A stretch of DNA of 64,000 bases, from the NCBI GenBank assembly GCA_003313425.1, contig NHZP01000019.1:1-64000 (forward strand), written 5' to 3'. The DNA comes from Pseudopyrenochaeta lycopersici. Lineage: Eukaryota > Ascomycota > Dothideomycetes > Pleosporales > Pseudopyrenochaetaceae. Below are positions 1-12,218 of the stretch, piece by piece. The first letter of the stretch is position 1; each line of letters starts with the position of its first letter. A program made the position numbers and the translations under genes. The notes beneath the pieces are model-generated. The model was not told where the DNA came from. It made no database searches and saw nothing but the letters and a program-made list of their open reading frames with translations.

Positions 1-262
1 GGAAATCCGGGTATAAAGGTAGATAGATAGGACCTCCTTAGGAGGCATCGAATCCACTAAGTACCACCTACGCCGTACTGTCAAGTCCTGCTTCACCAGA
101 GTCTCGATCATTCAATTCATCGTTGCCTATCCACCTTTGTCTACCTCGTTACCTGTCCCCGCACCTCACTATCTTGACTAACACGAGATGCTTAGTTACT
201 TCTACTGCGCGCAAGGCTACTATTAAAAGGGAGAAGTTGGCTGAGGCCTCTGTTCCTGCACA
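1..262 (+). repeat. 5' LTR (left end cut by window)
   Basis: This stretch aligns without any gap to 11904-12165. The two copies differ at 12 of 262 positions and all 12 differences are transitions, eight of them in CpA/TpG context. That is the footprint of RIP acting separately on each copy. The repeat ends with CA, as LTRs do. Confidence 0.9.
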
Positions 263-559
263 AATTAGCGAAGCCTAAGGGGCTAAATTTCATCAACTTC
301 TTAGTGCAACCTTAAGATCCCCTAAGCCGCTGCTATTAGAAAATAATAGAAAGGGGTAAAAATAACTCTAAGACTAATCTAGATAGGTAATTTTTAAGCT
401 TTAAGTAAGGCTTACCTATAGCCTTTTATTTAAGATACGCATAACAGTATATATAAAAAGGATATATAGTTAGTTATTAGTTATTAGCTAGTTATTAGAA
501 AATTAAGTAAGTAAGAAATTAGTTCTTAGACAGGAACTAACGAAGGATTAAAGCCGTTA

Positions 560-2030
560 AGTTTAAGTTTAAAGTATTAAGTATTAAGGAGAAAAACGCT
601 GAGTCTTATAGATAATTAATTAAATAAAACATAAAATACCTAGCAAACTAAGAATCTAAGTTTAAATGTTAACTAGTAAGTTAACCTACGAGGAATTTCT
701 ATCTAAACTTAGTTACTACAGAGAAACTCCATAAATAGCTATTAAGACATCGAACGAGGAGGAGCACTCGCTAGCCACCCTTACGCCTGCGCCTGAGCGA
801 GCTAGCAATAACAAGATAAAAGACATTAAGACCCTAAGTTAAACGAGAAAAGAACAGACAATAGATATGCTAACTGCCCCAAACATAAGCAGGAGAAACG
901 TGTTGCTGCCTATAAGGCACGGCACTAGCCTAGTGTTTAACAGAACTAACGCGACTAAGTTCCTTAAGAGCTATAATCGCCCGCGCGGAAAACAGAGGTC
1001 TTAATTAAGAGGAGAGACTCCGCGTACTTCCTAACTTCTGCGACAATAAATATAGTAACTTTATTAAAAGATCTCTTAAGTTTAAAGGGAGAGATTAGGA
1101 AGGCCTTTAAGAGCTTATTAAGGAATACTAGAAAGATAAGGATAAAAGTGCTAAAATAGGAACACGTGCGTACTTTAAGGATTATATTACTTAATTAGCG
1201 CTGCAGTTCCCTAGCTTACCTAGCTATTACGCTAACTTCCTTATTTATGCAGAAGCCTGTATTAAGTTAGGAAATATATCTAAGAAAGAAAAAGGCTACT
1301 TATTCTACTAAGGCCTGCCTGCTAAGGATAGAGAAGACGTACTTATTAGGATGCCTAATAGCCTAGAAGGAAGGCGTTTAGAAACCTACTATATAGAAAG
1401 TATTTATAAGTTTATAAGGAAGATATACTAGTAAAAGGAGGAATTAAAGGAGGTAGCTGCTGCGGAATAACGACTGCTTAGTTAACATAACACTATCCTG
1501 CGCAAAACCTCCTCCTTAGCTTTAGAAGAGGTAAGAAAGGTAGTTAAAAAGAAGAAAGGGCCTTAACTACCTAAGGTTAATAACGAAGTAATAGATCTTA
1601 TATAAGCCTTTAAAGATGTTAGAATTAACGTTACTAAGTTAACTAAGGTTATAAACTAAAATAAGGCTATTACGAAAGCCCTCTAGTCTCCTGTGAATTA
1701 CGCATACTTCCTTAATTATATAGTATAATAATAAGCACTATTATAACTACGCTAACAGATGTATTATAATTAAAACGATAGAAGTTATATAACTAATGTA
1801 CCTCTAAACGTTAATTAGAAATAAGGCTCTACGTAGGTATAAGGGCGAGAACGACGCCTTACATGCAATATGTGTGGCTTAGCAGCTTATCTAGTTTAAG
1901 ATTGCGATGTATACTGCAAACTTATCTTATTAGGCTAGGTATCTACTTTCTTTATAAAGGAAGATAACTACAAGATCTATTATTTTAGACTATTGTATAA
2001 AAAGCTTAGAGAAATTACTAAGTCTATTCT
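560..2030 (+). pseudogene. gag remnant with CCHC zinc knuckle
   Basis: Upstream of pol a plus-strand frame reads as a gag-like protein when its TAA/TAG stops are ignored. At 1864-1905 it contains a zinc-knuckle pattern C-x2-C-x4-[H]-x4-C. The histidine codon is now TAT (Tyr), which a single CpA-to-TpA change of CAT would produce. The 5' limit is approximate because no intact start is left. In an intact element the product would form the nucleocapsid of the retrotransposon particle. Confidence 0.65.
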
Positions 2031-2039
2031 GCTAAGCTT

Positions 2040-5000
2040 TTAGCTTAACTAGCCTAAAAAAGAAGGTTACAGAATTCTTTAAAGTACCTAAGGATATGCT
2101 AGACTAGCTAGCTTTAGTAGTAAGACTAGACATGTTTAGAGGAACAGACTTACGCGTAAGGGTAAGGAACCTAGGGCGAAGTTAATAATAAGAGAACCTA
2201 GTAGCTAACAGCGTTACAGAAATCTTTAGCGCAGGAACTAAGATAGATGTAGAAGATAAGTTTTATAACTTCTAGGAAAATCGCATGCTTAACTAGTAAT
2301 ATTACGGCTTAGTTATAAGCCTTAATTACGTGGACAGTGACGATATTATTATAGGGGCGTTTCCTAAGGACCTCCTAGAAACTGCGGAAGTCTATACAGC
2401 TAGTTAAAAAGTAATACTAAGTAAAGATAAAACTCTAGAATAAGTTTGCTAAGGCGAGGTATAAAAGCCTGCGCAGCTATAAAAGATTTTAGCTAAATAA
2501 CTACTAGGAAACTAAAATAAAGAGCTAAGCTAATTTATAGAGAAAGGGCTAACTGCTTTAGCTACGCCTACTTTAAGATAAAGATATAAGGGCGATAAGA
2601 TTATGCACGATATCGGACCCGCGGGCGTGCTTGTCACAACGCTGCATAGAGGAGTAACAGTTACTACTAAGCTGCTACCCTATTAGATACTAGATTACCT
2701 TAAGCCACCTGTTAATTACGCGTATTAAGGTAAAGAAAAGAAGGTTTAATTCTAAGAGACTCACGATAAAGAATAAAGCTTAGAAATCTACTAACTATCT
2801 AAGATTATATTAGCTATCTTAAAGTAAGAAGTATGAGGATTAACTATAGGAGACTTACTTAGGTAGAATAATATTAAAAGCTAGGTTAGAAAGCTCCTTT
2901 AGGAAGAAGAAGGAACTAAGAAACGTCCTATAGAAGTAAACGTAATAGTTTTAGTAAGCTAGCTAATTAGGAGCTGCCCTAGGTGCGCTAAGCTTAACCT
3001 AGGAAGCCCTGTAATTAGCTAGAACTATCTAAACCCTAATAAACGCGAGGAACCTGAACCCTAGGTATTAAAATACAACATAATTGTAACTATACATAAC
3101 GCGCAGCAGTAATATATTATTAATAGTAAATCTAATACTTAGATTAATAGGGATAAGGTTATAGTAAAAAGGGCAGCTACGCAGGAAAGGCTTAGAGGAA
3201 TAAAACTAATGCATTACGACCTTCCTATTTATTAGGTATTGTTTAACGGGAACGCAGTTAAATACCTTATTAACACAGGTTCGTAAATAAACCTCTTAAG
3301 ATTAAGTGTAGTATAAGCCTTAAGTATTATCTACGAGGCTATAGAGTAACGCCCTAAGTAGATGAATAGGATTATAAGTATAACAGGAGACACTAACGCC
3401 TTTATTAGCATAGCTTAGGACGTCCTAGTTAAAGTAGGGGAGGTTATTATAAGAACGTACTTCTAAATAATAGCTAATCTAATAAGGTTAGCTATCTTTA
3501 GTAATCCCTAGTGTTTTACGGTAAGGTTGGCTATCTAGTATAACGTGTATAGCAGTGATAGGAGCTTACTATTGAAAAATAGTAACTACTATTTTTTTAA
3601 AAAGTTTATATTAAATTACTTAGTAATCCTAAAATTCTAATATTCTAGACTAGAATACTACTTAATCTAAAGATTAATTTTAGAATTTTAGAATTTCCTA
3701 AATAGGCTTAGTTCTTTAGGGAAAAATTTAAGAAGAAAAAAATAGTAAGCTAAATTAGTAAATTAGTAATTACTATTTAGCTTACTATTTTTTTTCTTAA
3801 AAATGTTATTATTAAGGAACTAGGCCTATTTAAGAAATTCTTAAATTCTAAAATTAATCTTTAGATTAAGTAGTATCCTATTCTAGAATATTAGAATTTT
3901 AGGATTACTAAGTAATTTAGTATAAACCTTTTAAAAAATTTAAAAAAATAGTAATTACTAATTTTTGCCCATCACTGGTGTATAGTTAGGTTACGTGTTA
4001 AATAATCTCTAAGGATAGAACAAGGAACGCAGTCTTCCTGGTATTAGATCTGACGCCCTTTTACCTAAGTACAGTAGTAGTAGATTCTAATAACTTAGAA
4101 AACTAGATGCGAGCGCACAGATAGGGGAAGTGCGTTTATATACTAACATTAACACCCTAGAAAATAAGGATATTAGTAACATCGCTTAAGCTAAGTATTA
4201 CTAGGAAGTCTATCTTATTAACAATAAGTTAGATTTTAGAGACTTTTCGCACTTATTTACTATACAAGACAGAAGTAAGTTATAAGCACAAAAGGACTAT
4301 ACTATGTTATAACTTATCTTATTAAACGCGACAGCTAGTCTAGAAGTAAGCCTCAAAAGTATTATATACGAACTAAACTGCTAAACTTAGAGCTAGCAAA
4401 GATAGTAGTTGCAAGTTAATACGATATATAAGAAGGTAGCAGATAAAGTAAGGCTAATTAATAAGCCGCGCCCCCTAGAACTAATAGAATTTAGAAGGGA
4501 AGACTAGCTAGAAATCGCAGTTAAGAACTAGTTACTTCGCTTAAGCCTGAAGGGACCTAGCCTAGGACCTTCTAATTATCTCTTTAAACAACGATACGCG
4601 GATTTTCTATAAGGGTCTTACCTTACTTCTAAACAAATAAATTAACTAAAGCTTAGATCCCTACGGGCCTAAGAAAAGCAGTTAATACTAGATATATTAA
4701 TAAATTAAGAAGCAGTAATAGCCTTTACCTTTACTAAATTAGGAAGGATTAGCAAAGACGTGTGCCTGCTATACAAGATAAAGATAATACCTTATAAAGC
4801 ATAGCAGGTTAAGTCTTTTCCTATACTAAGAGAGATTAAGGAAGAGGTAGTAGTAATATTTTAAGAAAGAATTAACTAAGGAACCCTTAAATAGTGTGAT
4901 AGTTAGTATAGGAACCTATAGTTCCTAGTTGCTAAGAAAGACAAGAAGTACTAGCTTATTAATAACGCGGTTTATATAAATAAGGTTTTAATACGGGATG

Positions 5001-7960
5001 TAAATCTCCTACTAACAGCTAACAAATTCTTAAAATAATTTACTAGATGTAAGATCCTCTCTCTTATAGATCTGTTTTTAGGATATAATTAGATTATACT
5101 CTACTCTAACAGTAGAGACATAACTGCATTCTAGACGCTAATTAGGTTATTAAGATTATGCATAATAGTTTAAGGAGCTATAAACTTAGTTAGTGCTTTT
5201 TAGCGGATAATAATAAAAATCCTAATTAGACATTAGCCTTACACTGCGCTATTCCTAGATAATATCACGTGTAGTAGCTTAAAATTAATATACAATAACG
5301 AAGAAGCATTACTAGGAGTTTAAAGATATGTGCTAGAACATATCTAATAGCTAGACAGGGTACTTACTAATATTAAAAGAGCTAAGGCTATAGTCTTAGG
5401 GATAAAGTATTACTAGGGAATAGACAGGCTAAGTATTATTAGATATAAAGTAGGCGCTAAAGGAAGGTATCTAGATTACTAGAAAGTAGCTAAGATTCAA
5501 GATTAGCCTAAATACAGGAACGTAAAAGAAGTGCGGATATTCCTTAGAATATATGTCTATTATTATATCTAGGTACTAAGTTTTACTATTTAAGTAAAAC
5601 TATTATTTACCCTCTTATAAAATAAAATAGAGTAAGTATAAGAATTGCTGTAATAAGAAGTAATGCGGGATCTAAAAAATAAAATTACTAATACTTCTAT
5701 ATTAGCTAGCCTAGATTATAAATATAGATAGAGATTCTACCTTAAGGTTAATAGGAGTAAAGAAGGTGCAGGAGCTGTACTTAAGCAGGAAGGTAAAGAT
5801 AGGAAGCGTTATCCTTATTAGTTTAAAAGTGTAATATAGTTACGAGCTAAAAGTTAGTAGTATTTAACTAAGCTTAAATATAGGGCGGTGCTTTAGGTAC
5901 TAAAGAAATTTAGAACTTAGCTATATAGGCAGAACTTTATAATTAAGACAGACGCGCAGACGTTAATTGCGTAGTTAAACTAATTATTAGCTAAGACGCT
6001 AGGATCTGTTATAAATAGATAGATAGCTGCGATTCTTATATAGGAATTTAATATTAAGCACGTGCCTAGTAAAAAGCACGTAGTAGCTAACGTATTATTG
6101 CGGTACCTAAAACCTAACAGATAAGAACTACTAGATTAGACAGAGGATAATTTAGAGGAATACGTTAAACACCTAATTAGCGCGATAGATAAGGCGCTAC
6201 CTATTTAAGGACGGGCCTTAAAGAACAAATACTTAAACACTTTAGAGGAAATCGCCTAATTCCTCCTATTACTAAAACTTCTACTTAATCTTATAAGGAA
6301 GGAACTTTAGGTATAGAAAAAGAAAGCTATAAACTTCTTTATTAGAGATAGCTATCTATTTAGAAAAATGTTATAAAATATTATAGTTTACAGGGTAGTT
6401 AATAACCCTAACTTACGAGCAGCAGCTATAAGCAATATCTATAAAGTTATTAGATATTAAGGTGTTACAGGCGTGTACAGTATAATAGTATAAAGGTATT
6501 AGTAGAAAAACATGTATAGCGACGTTAAGCTTTAAATATCAGCCTGTAAAGAATACTAACTAAGATCTTCTAAGCGCATAGTAGATATACTTACTAATAC
6601 CTATAGTTACGCGCTGTAGGAAATAATTATAATTAACGTAGTATACATGCTAGAGTAAAATAGAAAGAGATTTCTAGTCCTCGCTAGGGAATACCTATCT
6701 AGGTAGGTTAAAAGTCGCGTAATCCCTAATAATAAGTCCTTAACTATTACGAAGTTTATCTACAAAGAAATTATATATAGATAGAGTATAATAAGGAAAT
6801 TAATAGTAGATAGAGGACCTAATTTTGCTAAAGTCGTCGTAGCCCTCGCTAAGATATACAAGATTAGGCGCGTCTAATTATTAGCTTATAACCCTTAAGC
6901 GATAGGCAAAGTTAAAGGCAGTTATAAACTAATTATAAATGCGCTTACTAAGTTACTAGGGTTATAGGTTACGAATCTCCTAGCTGTATTATTAGCGGAC
7001 AGGATATTAATCTAGGAACAAACTAGATATTCAGCCTTCTAACTTATTACTAGACAAAACCTAGTCCTGCTAATTAAGCTGGCCTTACTAACCTAGTAGA
7101 CACTTCCCTTCCGCTAAATCTATAATAAAGAATATCTTCTTACAGTATAAGTAATATAGATTGACCTCAGAGACTAGCTTGTTAAAGAGGCAGTCGTGAA
7201 AACTAAGCGAATACGTGCGGCGAAAAAAGAATACTAGGATGATTATAAAGAAATTAAATAACGAGAGATAAAGGATAGAGACTTAGTCCTGCTATAGGAT
7301 TTAATACGTAAGATTAATATGTCTAGGTTAAGAAAACTAACTATAAGATAGTTAGGTCTATATTAAATCTTAGAAGTATTTAAGGATTAAGGTACTTATA
7401 GACTTAAAGACCTTAATAGATTAAGGTTCGCCTATACTACGCTAGGTTATTATTTAAAGCTATTTATCTAGAGAGACCTGTTAAATATAGCCGCTAAAGA
7501 CTAAGGAAGAATAAAATTATAGAAACTATTATTATAGGATAAGGTACACCTCTTTTAAGAGCTACTAGCTTAGTTTAACTAGTCTTAAGATAAACTAAGT
7601 AATAACAAGCCTGAAGTAGAGGGAGGTCGCCTGCGAAACTTTAAATCTAGAAAATTAGTTAATTAAGACCTAGTTATAATATTAGATACAGTAACCTACC
7701 TAAACTACACATTAGTCTAAGTTATACTAAGGAGGTTAATAATAACAGAGAAAAAGGCGTATTCTAAAGAATTTATAGATTCTGAATCTAACATAACATC
7801 TGAAGACGAACTATCGTAGGCTAAAGAATAGCTAAAAGTCTCTAAGTAAGAGAGGAGAAGGTAATATAAGTAAGTAAAATTACCTTATATATTTATAATA
7901 TAATAGGAAATAAACAGGCAGTAAGCTGTTATAGATATAAATTTTAGATGCCTAGCGTAG
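2040..7960 (+). pseudogene. Gypsy pol remnant: protease, RT, RNase H, integrase
   Basis: A long plus-strand frame broken by TAA/TAG shows, in order: a retropepsin site now reading NTGS instead of DTGS (about 3269-3280); a reverse transcriptase with AKKDKK and LINNAV blocks (about 4930-4980); the catalytic box now reading LFLDNI instead of a DD pair (5246-5266); an RNase H segment (about 5690-6130); and an integrase core with DRGPNF (about 6806-6826). The Asp-to-Asn changes at catalytic sites are G-to-A transitions, consistent with RIP on the opposite strand. The hAT foldback insertion separates protease from reverse transcriptase. The frame shifts relative to gag near 2030, which may be an original -1 frameshift site or later damage. 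Confidence 0.85.
3553..3977. mobile_element. hAT-type foldback MITE nested in pol
   Basis: This 425-bp insertion is an almost complete palindrome: the left arm (to about 3757) pairs with the right arm (from about 3773). Its ends are CAGTGATRGG and the reverse complement CAGTGATGGG. It is flanked by a perfect 8-bp target duplication GTGTATAG at 3545-3552 and 3978-3985. CAG-type ends plus an 8-bp duplication are the signature of hAT transposition. It has no coding capacity, so it must have been moved by a transposase supplied elsewhere. Confidence 0.9.
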
Positions 7961-7965
7961 GTATT

Positions 7966-8026
7966 AGCTAATTAGGATCCGCTTTAGGTGCGACTAGCGT
8001 GACCTAGGAAACCCTGTAATTAGCTA
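7966..8026 (+). repeat. 61-bp direct repeat, second copy (first at 2961-3021)
   Basis: The two 61-bp stretches match at 51 positions with no gap and share the block ACCTAGGAA and the tail CCCTGTAATTAGCTA. The differences include several transversions, so RIP alone does not explain them. One copy lies ahead of protease and the other at the 3' end of pol, just before the spacer of the third ORF. It may be an old template-switch duplication made during reverse transcription. Confidence 0.6.
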
Positions 8027-8389
8027 ACGCGCCAACTTTATATTTGCGCCCACTAACAACAAAACAAATAGTTAAAAAGTGACAAAAATTACCTGTCGCA
8101 ATCAGTATAGGTAAAGGTGAGGTTAAGAAATAATGTACAGCAACGAAAGGATAAAAACCCCGCCTACGAAGCTTGTTACTTCCCTTTTTTAATAATTAAC
8201 ATCTTGCTAGTAGCTAACTATTAACCTTTACTAGACGCTGCTATATTTTATAAACTAGTTTAACTAAGTAAATAATTATAAGCGGTTCTAGGAGGGACCT
8301 ACTAGGCACCCTACCTTAATAATCTGTTGTGCTAAAACTCCTACCGCCGCCTTAGACTCTAGGCTTATTAGATAAGTTAGTAACTTACT

Positions 8390-11300
8390 TAAATATATCT
8401 AACTAGCCTTAATTAACGCAGTAAATTACGCGTGTGCCTAATCGCGGTATAAACTTCTAGAATTATAGATAATACGTCGTACCTTAGAAGGGTAGGACTA
8501 CGTTTAAAGACTTCTATAAGGAACTAGTTAAGTAACTATCGCACGTTTAGAAATATATAGTAACTAAGTAGATAATCTCTTATAGCTTATACGTTAACAA
8601 ACTCTTTAACCTAGTTAGTGCGGCTGCTTAGGTATTTAAGAATAACGCGGCCCTTATAGCTAAATTTGGAGGTATGCACTAGTTTAACGCCTAGTTTCTT
8701 ATAGTTAAAGATATTAAGGACTATTAAGCTAAGTAAGGCAGTAAGTTGTAATTAGCTATAAGCTACCTTAAGAGCTTATATAAGCCTCTTTTTAATTAGG
8801 TTATTAGTGTATACATAAGTTTAGTTATATACAGCTATTCGGGCGTTACTAACTTTGTATTCCTCCTGCGACGAGTTAAGATTACAGACCTCGCGCTGTA
8901 CCTTAACACGGAACTTATCCTATAACTCTAAGATCTAAAAAGGCGTTAAGATAAGTTTATAAACGTAACTAATATTAGTAACACGAAAGTAACCTTATAA
9001 ATAATTCCTGCCTATATAACTTAATTGTGGGATAATAAGAACTTAAGGGCGTTAGCTACTAAGAACGGGGTTTAAAAAGGTAACACAGACGTTTATACTT
9101 GTACGCGCGAGAATAATAATAAGTACCTATTTTAGAAAGGAGTACTAAAATAGTTTAAGAAGCTTAAATACTTAAGTAAGACGCGCACTAATATAGTTAT
9201 AAAAGATAACTAATAGCTTATTAAACAAGGACTCTAGATATATACGTGCGGGCTTATTATCTCTTAGATTCGCGCTATTAAAGTTATAAGATTAAGTAGG
9301 CGATTAAGTTAGTGCTCCTGTTAAGGCAGTCTAGGAGTACAGTTACCTATTAAGTATTAGCGACTCTAAAGTAGGTCGCGATCTATAGAGAGCTATTAAT
9401 ATTTACAGCACGCGTCTATTAATAAGATTATCTAGTCCCCTTAACTTACTTCTTATCTAGAGGCGGAACTAATCTAATTAAATAATATTAGGGTAACCTT
9501 AAGAAAAGATATCGCATATCTAGGTAACTAATTACGATTAATGCTGTTAGCCCTAGGACTAATTAGCTTAAGGTAAACTCGCGCAGCTACTTAATTTAGA
9601 GATAGCTAAGTAGGGACGCTTAAAGCGCTTAACGTGAACCTAGATATCTTAGAAAGTATTAAAGGATAAGAAGATTCTATTGTTCTAGCTTTTGCTTTAC
9701 ACACTTCTTATAGGTATAAGAATAAGGAATCTATTATAGCTAAGATACTTTCGTAAATAAAGCTGTATAAGAAGGTTAAGATCTAGAAGTAGTTTAAGCT
9801 CCTAGAGGAATAGTACTGTAAAACTATTAACTATAGTTAACTATTAGATAAGCGAGGCAACTATATACCTAATCTTAATCGTGTCTGTTACTTTTACTCT
9901 ACCTATGTCGCGTCTTACGTAGGGGTGTTCTATTACGGCATAAACTACTGTTAGATCTAAGAAGTCTTACTTATCCTATACCTCTGTAAAGATAAGATTA
10001 GAGAATATTAAGCTAACCTAGTTATATAAGTCCTTTTTATAAAGTCGCACTAAGGTAGCCGCACCTATAAGGATCTTAAGAGCTACTAATATAGGCCTGT
10101 ATAGACTGCACCTAATATTAACTAGGAAGTATTTATAGGGATAATAAAGCTTTAACCTTTAATTAATAAATTTAAACGAATAGGGAGTATCGTCCGCGAC
10201 GTCTTTAGCTAGATCTAGAAGGATAAGGAACTAGTTAAAATTATTAATAAAAGCTTTAAGATATACAACTACTATACTCGCTGGATTAGTAGCAAAGATA
10301 ACCTTAGTTAGGGACGTACGATGTATTACTTGTTGCTGCAGCAGCTAGTCCGCGGAGATCTTAAATATTACCTGATCTATGCGGCTATTTAAAGGGAGCC
10401 TCACCTTATCTCGTACCTATACTACGCTAAATATACAAAACTAGGTAACAAGACTTACTTCTGCTACGTTAATCTTAACATTACTTAGGCAGTTTACTCT
10501 AGACGTAGGGTAGACATAATTTAAGGCAGTGTCTCTTTTAATAATAAGGACGAACATAACTATACTAAGATGTTGCTAGGCTTCTATAATATTATTAATA
10601 GTTACTAAGAATAGCGCAAGAACTTAGGTTAAGATAATAGTACAGGGCTAATTAAATTATAGAGTAATGCTATATACTTCCTACAGGAACTAAGGGAGAA
10701 GTAGCCTAACGTATAATAGACGAAGCAGCTATATAAATAAGGTAAGGTAAGGATTTCGGATCCACGCCTGCCTTATAGCTCAACTAGACTATCTACTATT
10801 AAATAATAAACTATACTACCCTAGTACGTAAAAGTTAATAATAATATAGAAACTATAGAGGTTCCTAAGATAGGCAGCTACTAATTAATTATAACTGCTT
10901 ATTAGCACCTTACTAAGGCCCTATGCACGCCCTCTAGTTACCTAAATAAATATAGAGGTATTAAATAGCCTTTCCTAGGAGCTACGCAACCTATTTATAG
11001 TTATCCTATCTCACAAGCAGTAGGTGGCCTTATTAGGTAGGATAACCCTATTATTTAAGATGCTATGCACGATATCTTTAACCTAGACATAAGTACCTAT
11101 AAAGATATTATAGCAGAAATCTAAGCTAGCTAAAAAGAGACTATAAGAATAGTAAAACGTTACTAGGAAATTATTAAGATATATAAAGAAGCTGCGTATT
11201 AATTAGACAGTAATATTCCTTCTTAGTCCTACTTCTTTAATAAAGGAAAGCACCTAGCTTAGACGAGTAAATAGTACGTTTACGATAGAGAAGTTAATAA

Positions 11301-11690
11301 GGATATAGCCTTGTCGTAACTTCTTAACGAATTAAGCTAGGAGGAACGAGCTTAGCCTAATGCGCTTAACTAATAAACAGCGTCTCTAAGCACCTGTCGC
11401 CCTTATAGTAGAACTTTATTAGTAGGTTTACTATTAAGCCTGTTAAGTTCTCTAGTAAGTATATTACTACTAACTTCTTACCTTACTAGGCTTCCTATTA
11501 CCTATAACGAGCTTTATAAGGACTTACTACTAATAACTAGGCCTGCTAGGAAGTTAACTTAGCTGCTAGAAAGGAGCAAGGGAAGTAAAGAGACTTAACG
11601 CAGCTAGTAGATTTAGAGCTAAAAGGTTAAGCAAATCTAAGAGATAGAGGATAAGGAGTAAGAGATATAAAGAGATAAGGTGTAGGTTAG
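8390..11690 (+). pseudogene. Third ORF of the retrotransposon, dioxygenase-like (RIP-degraded)
   Basis: A single plus-strand frame can be followed for about 1,100 codons. It is interrupted only by TAA and TAG; I saw no TGA. Near 10472-10483 it reads CYVNLN; reversing one CpA-to-TpA change and one TpG-to-TpA change turns YVN into an HxD motif, and 40 codons later GFY would be GFH. HxD followed by a distal His is the iron-binding pattern of 2-oxoglutarate/Fe(II) dioxygenases. The nearby IIxGSVSF and the later DPRLP and SxLNKYRGI blocks recall a repeated family of uncharacterised fungal proteins, but I recall that only by pattern. It is preceded by a less AT-rich spacer (8030-8200) with a TATA-like GATAAAAAC, which may be its own promoter. 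The frame is clear; the dioxygenase reading is an inference. Confidence 0.55.
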
Positions 11691-11837
11691 GGGATAGTCT
11701 AAGATCTCTTTCCTTCATAGTTATTTGTATTTTATCTTAGGTTAAGTTAACCTTTTTCCTTTATTATTTTCTTTTATTTTACCTCTTATAATAGGATACT
11801 AAGCTTTATAGGGCAAAGCTCTTAAGTAAGAGAGGTA

Positions 11838-12165
11838 TGTGCTAATACACTTAGTAACGTAGTTACTAAGGGCATCTTAGCTAGGATTAGGTAGGCTTAG
11901 CTAGGAAATCCGGGTATAAAGGTAGATAGATAGGACCTTCTTAGGAGGCATCGAATCCACTAAGTACTACCTACGCCGTACTGTCAAGTCCTGCTTCACC
12001 AGAGTCTTAATTATTCAATTCATCGTTGCCTATCCACCTTTGTCTACCTCGTTACCTGTCCCCGCACCTCACCATCTCGACCAACACGAGATGCTTAGTT
12101 GCTTCCACTGCGCGCAAGGCTACCATCAAAAGGGAGAAGTTGGCTGAGGCCTCTGTTCCTGCACA
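11838..12165 (+). repeat. 3' LTR
   Basis: The LTR ends in the same TGCACA as the 5' copy. I place its start at a TGTG preceded by a purine-rich run (AAGTAAGAGAGG) that could be the polypurine tract. This gives a 328-bp LTR with TG..CA ends. The part after 11904 is confirmed by the 5' copy; the first 66 bases are inferred because the matching part of the 5' LTR is outside the window. Confidence 0.8.
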
Positions 12166-12218
12166 ATAATAGTTCGTGTTATCTATATAAGTATTACTTA
12201 TCTTAAAGGTGTTTAAAG

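Larger units (their letters stand above)
1..12165 (+). mobile_element. RIP-degraded Ty3/Gypsy LTR retrotransposon with a third ORF
   Basis: Two direct LTR copies flank an internal region that reads gag, protease, reverse transcriptase, RNase H and integrase on the plus strand. The Ty3/Gypsy order is shown by integrase lying after RNase H. Every frame is broken, and the breaks are almost all TAA or TAG where homologues would have glutamine, as expected when CAA/CAG lose their C to RIP. The element is unusually large because about 3.3 kb of further coding-like sequence follows integrase. The left LTR is truncated by the window edge, so the true start is probably some 66 bases outside. A hAT-type foldback element is nested at 3553-3977. 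The element is certainly dead as it stands. Confidence 0.9.
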
